DNA of 64,000 nucleotides from contig NZ_JAKNYM010000002.1 of NCBI RefSeq assembly GCF_022865105.1, forward strand, positions 901,501 to 965,500. Direction: 5' to 3'. Shown piece by piece: positions 41,831 to 49,244 of the stretch (position 1 is the first letter of the stretch; the number at the start of each line of letters is the position of its first letter). The position numbers and the translations under genes are program-made. This stretch comes from Sphingomicrobium astaxanthinifaciens. GTDB taxonomy: Bacteria; Pseudomonadota; Alphaproteobacteria; Sphingomonadales; Sphingomonadaceae. Below the pieces are notes generated by a model, which did not search any database, was not told the DNA's origin, and was given only the letters and a program-made list of their open reading frames with translations.

Positions 41831-43137
41831 GCCGGAGGCGTGCCGTTGGCGGCGAGGAAGGCGCCCGCGAGGTAGAGCGAGCCCATCACCAGCACGGTGT
41901 CGCCGGGGAGCGCCCGCGCGGCGACCCGGTCGAGGGCATCGGCAAGATCGGCCGCCGGCGCGCTGTCGGTGCCGTCGATCATCGCCGCCAGCGCGGCGGG
42001 CTGGTGATGGTCGTGGCCGGGGACGGGGAGCGCGGTGAAGCTCGCCATTTGCCCGATGAAGGGCGAGAAGAGCGCGAGCGGGTCGCGGTTGGCGAGCACC
42101 CCGGCGACGAGATGCACCCGGTTGCCCGCTAGCGCCCGCGCCACCGCCAGCGCCGCCTCGCGGTTGTGCGCGCCATCGAGGAGGAGCGCGACGTCACCGG
42201 GAAGCCGCGCGCGCAGCTTGCCTTCCTCGATTCGCTGGAGCCGCGCGGGCCAGTCGGCCCAGCGAGTCATCGGCGCCAGCGAGGGCCAATCGAGGTCGAG
42301 CGCCTCTTGGTAATCGAGCATCGCCAGCGCGAGGCCGGCATTGCCAAGCTGGTGCGGTCCGACGAGGCGGGGGTGGGGAAGGGCAAGGCTGCGCCGGCCT
42401 TCATAATGCAGCCCCGCATCGACCGATGCGATCGACCAGTCGCGGTCCTGCACCAGCAAGCGCGCGCCCACCGCCGCCGCGACGTCGGCGATGCGCTCGA
42501 GCGCAGCCGGCGGCTGGCGCTGGACGGCGAGCGGGACGCCGGGCTTGGCGATCCCGGCTTTTTCGCCTGCGATCTCGGGCAGCGTCGCGCCGAGCCAGCG
42601 CTGGTGGTCGAGCCCCAGCGCGGCAATGCCGCAGGCGGCGGGGCGGGCGACGACATTGGTTGCATCGAGACGCCCGCCCATGCCGACCTCGAGCAGCAGC
42701 GCGTCGGCGGGGGCGCGCGAGAAAGCGAGCATCGCGGCGGCGGTGGTGGCTTCAAAGAAACTGGGCGACAGCCCCTCGGCCTCGACCGTATCGAGCACCC
42801 CTTCGAGCAGCGGGGCGAGCGCGGCGTCGGCGATCAGCGTGCCGCCGAGCCGGATCCGTTCGTTGAAACGCACGAGGTGCGGGCTGGTGAAGACGTGGAC
42901 GCGCTTGCCCGCCGCTTCGAGCCCGGCGCGCGCGAAGGCGATGGTCGACCCCTTGCCGTTGGTCCCGGCGACATGGAAGACGGGGGGCAGCGAACGCTCG
43001 GGATGGCCGAGCGCGCCGAGCAATGTCTCGACGGGTTCGAGATATTGCCCGTCGCGCTCACCCCCGTGGCCGAGCGCTTCCACACGGTCGAGCTGGGCTT
43101 GCACCGCCGGATCGTCCGACCGCGCCCCATCCTTCAT
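41827..43137 (-). CDS. folC: bifunctional dihydrofolate/folylpolyglutamate synthase
   Basis: A 436-residue ATP-dependent ligase adding glutamate to dihydropteroate and folates. The P-loop is GTNGKGSTIAF, then FTSPHLVRFNERI, the metal-binding and substrate regions, and ALGLDHQRWLGATLPEIAGEKAGI. C-terminal FLLDGAHN-like motif appears as LLLDGAHNREAAL. It is the last gene of the lapA-pyrF-accD-folC row on the minus strand, 16 bases after accD. The stop overlaps the ampG stop tail to tail. Confidence 0.94.
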   Translation of the reverse strand: MKDGARSDDPAVQAQLDRVEALGHGGERDGQYLEPVETLLGALGHPERSLPPVFHVAGTNGKGSTIAFARAGLEAAGKRVHVFTSPHLVRFNERIRLGGTLIADAALAPLLEGVLDTVEAEGLSPSFFEATTAAAMLAFSRAPADALLLEVGMGGRLDATNVVARPAACGIAALGLDHQRWLGATLPEIAGEKAGIAKPGVPLAVQRQPPAALERIADVAAAVGARLLVQDRDWSIASVDAGLHYEGRRSLALPHPRLVGPHQLGNAGLALAMLDYQEALDLDWPSLAPMTRWADWPARLQRIEEGKLRARLPGDVALLLDGAHNREAALAVARALAGNRVHLVAGVLANRDPLALFSPFIGQMASFTALPVPGHDHHQPAALAAMIDGTDSAPAADLADALDRVAARALPGDTVLVMGSLYLAGAFLAANGTPPA

Positions 43138-43153
43138 CGGGACGCGGCCTGCA

Positions 43154-44008
43154 TCAGGCCGCGTCGGACTCTTGCGGCGCGAGATAGCCGACCAGCGTGG
43201 CCAGCCGGTCCTTCAGCTGGTGGCGATGCACGACCATGTCGAGCATGCCGTGATCGAGCAGATATTCGGCGCGCTGGAAGCCTTCGGGAAGCTTCTCGCG
43301 GATGGTCTGCTCGATGACGCGTTGCCCGGCAAAGCCGATGAGCGCGCCGGGTTCGGCGATCTGCACGTCGCCGAGCATCGCATAGCTCGCGGTCACCCCG
43401 CCCGTGGTCGGGTCGGTGAGGACGACGATGTAGGGCAGCCCCGCCTCGCGCAGTTCGGCGAGCGCGACGGTGGTCTTGGGCATCTGCATCAGGCTGAGGA
43501 TGCCTTCCTGCATCCGCGCCCCGCCCGCCGCGGTGAAGAGGATATAGGGCACGCCGCGCTCGATCGCGGTGCGGATCCCGGCGACGATCGCGGCGCCGAC
43601 CGCGATCCCCATCGAGCCCCCCATGAAGGCGAAGTCCTGGACCCCGACGACGGCGGGCATCCCGCCGATCCGGCCGAAGGCATTGATCAGCGCATCGCGC
43701 TCGCCCGTCTTGGCGCGCGCCTGCTTCATCCGCTCGGTATATTTCTTGCTGTCGCGAAACTTGAGCGGATCCTCGCGGACCTCGGGGGCGGGGAGGCGTT
43801 CGGGGGGCGCATCGAACAGCTGCGCGAAGCGTTCCTCGACGCCGATCCGGTCGTGATGGTCGCACCGCGGGCAGACGTGGAGATTCTCGGCCCACTCCTT
43901 GGCGAAGATCATGCTCTCGCACTTCTTGCACTTGTGCCACAGCGCATCCTCGCTCTGACGCTTGGGCAGGAAGGGAATGCCGTTACGGACGCGGTCGATC
44001 CAGCTCAT
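43154..44008 (-). CDS. accD: acetyl-CoA carboxylase carboxyltransferase subunit beta
   Basis: A 284-residue subunit that with AccA transfers CO2 from carboxybiotin to acetyl-CoA in fatty-acid synthesis. The N-terminal zinc ribbon has Cys27 and Cys30 in [10 protein letters not shown] and Cys46 and Cys49 in VCPRCDHH. The crotonase-type core has [15 protein letters not shown] and the oxyanion-hole glycine regions, plus [14 protein letters not shown]. It is complete and conserved. Following folC and preceding pyrF; in many alphaproteobacteria trpB and trpA directly precede accD, but not here. Confidence 0.96.
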   Translation of the reverse strand: MSWIDRVRNGIPFLPKRQSEDALWHKCKKCESMIFAKEWAENLHVCPRCDHHDRIGVEERFAQLFDAPPERLPAPEVREDPLKFRDSKKYTERMKQARAKTGERDALINAFGRIGGMPAVVGVQDFAFMGGSMGIAVGAAIVAGIRTAIERGVPYILFTAAGGARMQEGILSLMQMPKTTVALAELREAGLPYIVVLTDPTTGGVTASYAMLGDVQIAEPGALIGFAGQRVIEQTIREKLPEGFQRAEYLLDHGMLDMVVHRHQLKDRLATLVGYLAPQESDAA

Positions 44009-44069
44009 TGTCCACCTCTCAACATTTGCGCTGCTGCTACTGGCCCGCGCGCGGCCTGTCCAGCACCGG

Positions 44070-44747
44070 CTAGAGGTCGCGCGCGATGTCGGCGATCGCG
44101 GCCTGCGGATCGGCGGCGGCGGTCACCGGGCGCCCGATGACCAGCACCGAGGCCCCGTCGTCGATCGCCTCGCGCGGGGTGACGACACGCTTCTGGTCGC
44201 CGCGCGGGCTCGACCCCGCCGGGCGCACCCCCGGGACGACGAGATGCCCGTCGGGCCATTTGGCGCGCATCGCCTTCACCTCGAGCCCCGAACAGACGAT
44301 GCCGTCGAGCCCGGCCTCGCGCGCCAGATCGGTCATGCGATCGACGAAGTCGGCGGGGGTGCTCGCGATCCCCGCGCGATCGAGGTCGGGCTGGTCGAGG
44401 CTGGTCAGCATGGTCACCGCGACGACCTTGGTGACGTCGGGGGCGGCGGCCTTGGCGGCGCGCAGCATCTCGAGCCCGCCGGCGGCGTGGACGGTGAGGA
44501 GCCGCGGCCGCAGCGGCGCGATCGCCTCGACCGCCTTGCCGACGGTGTTGGGAATGTCGTGCAGCTTGAGGTCGAGGAAGATCGGCAGCCCGCGTTCCTT
44601 GAGCCGCTTCACCCCGTCGCCGCCCTGCGCGTTGAAGAACTCGAGCCCGAGCTTGAGCCCGGCGGCGTGCGCGCGCACCGCCACCGCGAGATTTTGCGCG
44701 GTGTCGAGGCGCGGGGTGTCGATGGCGACGAAGATGGGGCTGATCAT
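44070..44747 (-). CDS. pyrF: orotidine 5'-phosphate decarboxylase
   Basis: A 225-residue TIM-barrel enzyme forming UMP. VAIDTP starts the barrel, [13 protein letters not shown] holds the catalytic Asp-x-Lys-x2-Asp set, and the phosphate-binding loop is VVPGVRPAG with ARG replaced by [13 protein letters not shown] at 44747 begins [12 protein letters not shown]. It lies 13 bases after the LapA-like gene and 61 bases before accD. Confidence 0.95.
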   Translation of the reverse strand: MISPIFVAIDTPRLDTAQNLAVAVRAHAAGLKLGLEFFNAQGGDGVKRLKERGLPIFLDLKLHDIPNTVGKAVEAIAPLRPRLLTVHAAGGLEMLRAAKAAAPDVTKVVAVTMLTSLDQPDLDRAGIASTPADFVDRMTDLAREAGLDGIVCSGLEVKAMRAKWPDGHLVVPGVRPAGSSPRGDQKRVVTPREAIDDGASVLVIGRPVTAAADPQAAIADIARDL

Positions 44748-44760
44748 GGGCGCGGCGTCC

Positions 44761-45078
44761 TCAAAAGGGGCTGTCGGGTTCGGGCGGGGGGGCGGCGGGG
44801 CGCGCGGGGGCGCTGGGCGGGGTCGGCGTCGTCGGCTGCGCCTCGAGCGCGCGCTGGGCCTGGTCGATCCGGCGCCGCAACTTCCACAGCCGCGCGCGAT
44901 AATAGAGGATCGGCGGCACCGCGCCGGCAAGGAAGGTGAGCGCGAACAGCAGCGGTAACTTGATCGCCATCCGCAGGTCGCCGCCAAGTTCGACCATCAC
45001 GTCATGCCAGTTGGCGGTGGCGAAGATGGCGATCCCGACGGCGAGGAGCACCCACAGCAGCGTGCGCAGGAATTGCAT
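44761..45078 (-). CDS. LapA/DUF1049 family small membrane protein
   Basis: A 105-residue protein with two membrane helices: LRTLLWVLLAVGIAIFATANW and MAIKLPLLFALTFLAGAVPPIL, then a basic amphipathic helix (RARLWKLRRRIDQAQRALEAQ) and a Pro-rich tail. The asparagine-tryptophan after the first helix and the glycine-rich second helix fit LapA (LPS assembly protein A) domain proteins. In many alphaproteobacteria it follows ihfB; here it is about 19 kb away from ihfB and heads pyrF-accD-folC. ATG at 45078. Confidence 0.85.
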   Translation of the reverse strand: MQFLRTLLWVLLAVGIAIFATANWHDVMVELGGDLRMAIKLPLLFALTFLAGAVPPILYYRARLWKLRRRIDQAQRALEAQPTTPTPPSAPARPAAPPPEPDSPF

Positions 45079-45241
45079 GTCGTCCTCTCTTCCCCCTCGC
45101 GAGGGTTCCGGGTGATGCCGCGCGGGGGCGGCGGGCGATCCGCTAACCCGTCGGCGGCACGATCGCTCGTTGCGCCAGCGGCATGAACGGAGATGTCCCC
45201 CTCTTGCCTTCGTTGTCGGTACAGTCAACACAGCGCGAAGG

Positions 45242-46471
45242 ATGAACATACAGCCCGTCATGAAATTTTCGCTGCCTGCCCTTCTTTTCGTCTCGGTGCT
45301 CGCCGGGGGGCAGGCGTTGCGCGCCGAGGAAGCCGCGCCCGAGGCCCCGCGCGACGAGGTGCGGGTCGCGCTGCCCGCGCCGGCCGCGCTCGACCCGGCC
45401 GGGATCGACTATGTCCGGCTCGATCGCCGCCTCGAGCGGCTGGTCGAGGAACCGGGGATGGTCGGGCTCGCGGTGGGCATCGTCGAGGATGGCCGGATCG
45501 CCTTCGTAAAGGGCTATGGCGAGACGCTCGAAGACACCGACGAGCCGGTCGGGATCGACACGGTGTTCCGCTGGGCCTCGGTGTCGAAGGGGGTCGCTGG
45601 CACGATGGCGGCCAAGCTCGCCGCCGAGCGGCGGCTCAGCCTCGACCTGCCGATCTCCAACTATTCGCGCACGCTGCGCCTGCCCGAGGGCAACCAGTTC
45701 TCGGCCACGCTGCGCGATGTCCTGAGCCATCGGCTCGGCATCTGGCGCAACGCCTATGACGACCGGCTCGAGGCGGGGCAGGACCCCGACGCTATCCGCG
45801 GCCAGCTCGGCGACCTTGTCCAGATCTGCCCCGTCGGGCGGTGCTGGAGCTACCAGAATGTCGCCTTCGACAGCAGCGCCGAGGCGATCGAACGCGGCGC
45901 GGGCAAGCGCTTTGCCGAGGCGCTCGAGGAGGAACTGTTCGGGCCGCTCGGGATGCGCGATGCCACGGTCAGCCGCGAGGGGCTCGTCGGCGCCCCGAGC
46001 TGGGCGCACCCGCACAGCCGGGGCAAGCGCGAGGTGCCCGTCACCGATGCCTATTACCGGGTGCCCGCGGCGGGCGGGGTCAATTCGGACATCCTCGACC
46101 TCGCGATCTGGCTCAAGGCGCAGGTCGGCGGCTATCCCGAGATCCTTGCGCCCGAGGTGCTCGCCGAGGCGCATCGCCCGCTGATCGCCACCCCGGGCGA
46201 GGTCCGCCGCCTGCGCGACTATCGCGAGCGCCTGTCGGACGCGCGCTACGGGCTGGGCTGGCGGATCTACGATTATGCCGGGCACGAGGTCGTCGGCCAC
46301 CGCGGCGGGGTCAACGGCTATCGCAGCCTGATCCTGTTCGATCCGGCGCGCGACACCGGCATCGTGGCGCTGTGGAACTCGAACAGTTCGCAACCCAACG
46401 GGGTCCAGTTCGAGCTGCTCGACATGCTCTACGGGCTCGAACCGCGCGACTGGCTCGAACTCGACGGCTGA
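45242..46471 (+). CDS. serine hydrolase, beta-lactamase/class C penicillin-binding fold
   Basis: A 409-residue exported protein. A signal peptide (MKFSLPALLFVSVLAGG region) is followed by the serine-hydrolase domain: SxxK as SVSK in RWASVSKGVAGTM, YxN as YQN in WSYQNVAFD, and the third motif HRG in VVGHRGGVNGYRS. The family (PF00144) includes D,D-carboxypeptidases, esterases and beta-lactamases; the substrate cannot be told. The start could also be ATG at 45260; neither has an ideal ribosome-binding site. Downstream, 30 bases on, is an L,D-transpeptidase gene, which supports a role in cell-wall metabolism. Confidence 0.87.
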   Translation: MNIQPVMKFSLPALLFVSVLAGGQALRAEEAAPEAPRDEVRVALPAPAALDPAGIDYVRLDRRLERLVEEPGMVGLAVGIVEDGRIAFVKGYGETLEDTDEPVGIDTVFRWASVSKGVAGTMAAKLAAERRLSLDLPISNYSRTLRLPEGNQFSATLRDVLSHRLGIWRNAYDDRLEAGQDPDAIRGQLGDLVQICPVGRCWSYQNVAFDSSAEAIERGAGKRFAEALEEELFGPLGMRDATVSREGLVGAPSWAHPHSRGKREVPVTDAYYRVPAAGGVNSDILDLAIWLKAQVGGYPEILAPEVLAEAHRPLIATPGEVRRLRDYRERLSDARYGLGWRIYDYAGHEVVGHRGGVNGYRSLILFDPARDTGIVALWNSNSSQPNGVQFELLDMLYGLEPRDWLELDG

Positions 46472-46501
46472 ACCTTCTGCGGAGCGGACCGTTCTTTTCG
46501 C

Positions 46502-47449
46502 ATGACCTTTTCCAGAGTCGCCCTTGTCGGGCTTGCCGTCCTCCTTCCCGCCACCCCGCTCGCCGCGCAACCCGCCAGTGACCGATTCGAGATCGCCCCG
46601 CCCGAGGGCGTGTTCGCCGACAAGCGGCAGGAAGCCACGCTCGAGGCGCAGGTGCTGCTCGTGCGAGCGGGCCATTCGCCCGGGGTGATCGACGGCTATC
46701 CCGGCGGCAACACCAGCCGCGCGCTGCGCGCCTTCCAGCGCGCGCAGGGGCTCGAGGTGACGGGCAGCGCCGACAGCGCGACGATGGAGGCACTGCGCAA
46801 GGCGGCGGCAGATGCGCCCTTGCTTGAGCGCTATACGATCGAGGCGGCGTCGAGCGAGTTCTCCACCCCCGCCGACGGAATGGCCGAACAGGCAGAGACT
46901 GGACGCGTCGGCTATGGTTCGCTCGGCGAGAAGCTCGCTGAACAGTTCGGCATGAGCGAGGGACTGCTGCGCGCGCTCAACCCGGGCGGGCTCTCGCAGG
47001 GCACCGAGATCATCGTCGTCGCCGCCGACATGGGCGACCTGCCGGCGGTGGAACGGGTCGAGATCGACGGTGAGGACAATGAAGTGCGCGCCTACGACGC
47101 GGACGGCACGCTGGTCGCCAGCTTCCCCGCCACCGTCGGCTCGGACGAATTCCCGAGCCCGTCGGGGACAATGGAGGTGGCCGCGCTCGCGCCCGAGGCC
47201 AACTATACCTTCGACCCCTCCGACCAGGAGTGGGGCGGGGACGAGACGCTGGTCATCCCGGCCGGTCCCAACAACCCGATCGGCGGCATCTGGATCGACC
47301 TTGGCAAGGATGGTTACGGCATCCACGGGAGCCCCGATCCGGCACTGATCGGGAAGACCTCGAGCCATGGCTGCGTGCGGCTCACCAACTGGGACGCGCG
47401 CACCCTGATGAACGCGGTCAGCCCGGGCACCGTGGTCGCCTTCCAGTGA
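46502..47449 (+). CDS. L,D-transpeptidase with peptidoglycan-binding domain
   Basis: A 315-residue exported enzyme. After the signal peptide (VALVGLAVLLPATPLAAQ) comes a PG_binding_1 helical domain (about residues 40-85) with EAQVLLVRAGHSPGVIDGYP and RALRAFQRAQGL. A linker then leads to a YkuD domain: the catalytic histidine in GYGIHGSPDP and Cys291 in SSHGCVRLTNWDA. ErfK/YbiS-type enzymes attach the Braun lipoprotein or form cross-links. It is the third L,D-transpeptidase and the only one with a wall-binding domain. It follows the serine hydrolase by 30 bases. Confidence 0.92.
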   Translation: MTFSRVALVGLAVLLPATPLAAQPASDRFEIAPPEGVFADKRQEATLEAQVLLVRAGHSPGVIDGYPGGNTSRALRAFQRAQGLEVTGSADSATMEALRKAAADAPLLERYTIEAASSEFSTPADGMAEQAETGRVGYGSLGEKLAEQFGMSEGLLRALNPGGLSQGTEIIVVAADMGDLPAVERVEIDGEDNEVRAYDADGTLVASFPATVGSDEFPSPSGTMEVAALAPEANYTFDPSDQEWGGDETLVIPAGPNNPIGGIWIDLGKDGYGIHGSPDPALIGKTSSHGCVRLTNWDARTLMNAVSPGTVVAFQ

Positions 47450-47737
47450 CCGATTCGCGACCGCAACGAGCCCCGCGCGCGGACGAATCGCGCAAATGGA
47501 GGACTTTTGTGTTTTGCGCGCCAATCTCCTACAATGATCCCACTATTGTTCGACCGTCTCCATACGCTCGGCCTCGCGCCATCCGGCCGCTTCGCGGCGT
47601 GGAGATGATTCCGGACATCCGCCCTTCGCTGCCGCCCGATTACCCCGCGAACGCCCGTTCGCCGGGTCGCTGCGACTGACGCCAACCCGGGACCCCCGTT
47701 CCCGCGGGCGGTCCCCCCAAGTCCGAGGAGACCCATA

Positions 47738-47962
47738 TTGGCCCACCAGACCGAATTCCTGATCGAGCGGATGGAAGAAGAACGCGCCAAGGCCGCGGCG
47801 GCGACGCTGGACAAGGTCCGCGAACGCCACGAACGCGCCGCGCGAAGCTGGGAGAAGCTCGCCAACCGGGCCATCGCTGCGGACAAGCTGCGCGTCGCCG
47901 AGGAGGCGCGCAAGGCCGAGATGCGTGCCGAGCAAGACACGCAGATGCCGATGCCCGCCTGA
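47738..47962 (+). CDS. small charged coiled-coil protein, unknown
   Basis: A 74-residue helical, strongly charged protein: FLIERMEEERAKAAAATLDK and HERAARSWEKLANRAIAADK form one long amphipathic helix. The start is TTG at 47738, with GAGGAG at about 47725-47730. A strong terminator follows, which supports real expression. I do not recognise a family. The 288-base gap before it has no clear gene; it contains an imperfect ACAAT/ATTGT inverted repeat near 47531-47549. Confidence 0.6.
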   Translation: MAHQTEFLIERMEEERAKAAAATLDKVRERHERAARSWEKLANRAIAADKLRVAEEARKAEMRAEQDTQMPMPA

Positions 47963-47988
47963 GCGGTACGCCCCTTCAGGGACAGGGA

Positions 47989-48016
47989 GGCGCGGGCGCG
48001 AGCCCGCGCCTTTCTT
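47989..48016 (+). terminator. intrinsic terminator
   Basis: GGCGCGGGC at 47989-47997 pairs with GCCCGCGCC at 48002-48010 around GCGA, followed by TTTCTT. Confidence 0.88.
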
Positions 48017-48100
48017 GTGCACCCGATCGCGCCGCCGGATGCGCCGCGCTACTGACAAACATCTTCACATATGTTAAGACGCGGTCGTTCGGAGGCGATC

Positions 48101-48481
48101 ATGCAGGGATCACGTCTGGTCGATTTTTGCACCAAGGAAGCGGCGGCGCGGCTGGTCGCGAACGCGTCCCCCGCGCCGTTCGGTGCGATGCTCGATGCGG
48201 GCGGCGGGCCGCACGGCCTCGAGGGCGACGCCCCGCTCGAGGCGTTGCGCGCCGAGATGGAGGCGCTGATGGCCAATGGCGTGGTCCGCGCCACCGCGAT
48301 CACCGAGGTGCTGCCGCAGGGCAGCGAGCGTGGCACCATCCGGGTGCAGATGACGTGGGGCCGCGAGGGGCTCGTGGTCACCGTGCCCTATTACCGCTTT
48401 CGCGAGGGTCTTTTCTGGGGCCGGCACCAGGTCCGGCTCGGCGAACCGCTAGTCGAGGAGCCACGCGCCGCCGCCGGCTGA
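48101..48481 (+). CDS. hypothetical protein
   Basis: A 126-residue soluble protein beginning MQGSRLVDFCTKEAAARLV. The central half is helical and acidic, and the C-terminal half looks like beta strands: GTIRVQMTWGREGLVVTVPYYRFREGLFWG. ATG at 48101 has GGAG six bases upstream; an in-frame ATG at 48071 is less well placed. A short AT-rich promoter-like patch (ATCTTCACATATGTTAAGAC) lies at 48060-48079. No family recognised. Confidence 0.55.
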   Translation: MQGSRLVDFCTKEAAARLVANASPAPFGAMLDAGGGPHGLEGDAPLEALRAEMEALMANGVVRATAITEVLPQGSERGTIRVQMTWGREGLVVTVPYYRFREGLFWGRHQVRLGEPLVEEPRAAAG

Positions 48482-48568
48482 CGATCTTCCCATGATCGTT
48501 GCAGCCTCGCGTCAGGATCGTTGAGCGGCGACACGCTAGACACGGGGGCGAACACAGGGAGACGCCCC

Positions 48569-48763
48569 ATGCGACTTCTCGTCAACATCCTCTTCCTCGC
48601 CGCCGCGGCGATCTCGCTGCCATGGCTGCTCGACGGCTATCGCGGTTCCTCGCAGAGCGCCGCCGCGTTCGAACCCGGCGCCGCAGGCTTCTGCCAGCTG
48701 AGCTATGACCAGATCGCCGCGGGCGAGGACTGCCGCGCTTCGCAGCCTGCCGCCGCGCGCTAG
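48569..48763 (+). CDS. small exported or membrane-anchored protein
   Basis: A 64-residue protein with an N-terminal hydrophobic segment (LLVNILFLAAAAISLPWLL) and a polar tail with two cysteines (GFCQLSYDQIAAGEDCRAS). The pair could form a disulphide in the periplasm. Upstream GGGAGA gives a reasonable ribosome-binding site. Function unknown. Confidence 0.5.
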   Translation: MRLLVNILFLAAAAISLPWLLDGYRGSSQSAAAFEPGAAGFCQLSYDQIAAGEDCRASQPAAAR

Positions 48764-48932
48764 GCGGAGCGCGGGACTTGTCGCCGCGCGCGGGGTGCCC
48801 TATGGAGCGAGGGCTACCAGTTGCCGTTCTGGAATCTTTGGGCCTCCACCAAGCGCCCTCATCTTCCTCATCGCCGATTTCTAGCAGGACCGCCGGGGCG
48901 ATAGGCGCGCCGGCAAGACAGGAAGATTTTCC

Positions 48933-49139
48933 ATGACCGAAGGTACCGTCAAGTTTTTCAATGCCGACAAGGGCTATGGGTTCATCGCGCCGGACAATGG
49001 CGGCGGTGACGCGTTCGTGCACATCAGCGCGGTCGAGGCCGCGGGGCTGCGCACGCTCGACAAGGACCAGCGCGTCTCCTACGAACTCGAGGAAGACCGC
49101 CGCGGCAAGATGGCCGCGACCAAGATCGTCGCGCTCTAG
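48933..49139 (+). CDS. cold-shock domain protein
   Basis: A 68-residue CspA-type protein. RNP1 is KGYGFIAPD and RNP2 is DAFVHISAV, both on the OB fold that binds single-stranded RNA and DNA. TEGTVKFFNADKGYGFI is the usual N-terminus. A 169-base upstream gap, long for such a gene, may carry a structured 5' leader as in other cold-shock genes. A terminator follows 33 bases after the stop. Confidence 0.96.
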   Translation: MTEGTVKFFNADKGYGFIAPDNGGGDAFVHISAVEAAGLRTLDKDQRVSYELEEDRRGKMAATKIVAL

Positions 49140-49172
49140 GCCGATCGATCCGCCCGGTTCGCGGGCATCAAG

Positions 49173-49203
49173 AAGGGGCTCGCCGGCGACGGCGGGCCCC
49201 TTT
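49173..49203 (+). terminator. intrinsic terminator after the cold-shock gene
   Basis: GGGGCTCGCC at 49175-49184 pairs with GGCGGGCCCC at 49191-49200 (one G-U pair), with AA before and TTTC after. Confidence 0.8.
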
Positions 49204-49244
49204 CGCATGGGATGCCTCCCGCGAGGGGCGCTTCAGCAACCGGC

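Noticed and set aside
45143-47524. A 793-codon open frame on the minus strand opposite the serine hydrolase and L,D-transpeptidase genes
   Set aside because: Protein is His/Arg/Asp-rich without domains and is a codon shadow of two well-supported genes with intact active sites.
47531-47549. ACAAT/ATTGT inverted repeat as an operator
   Set aside because: Only five bases per arm and no clear gene start close by; likely chance.
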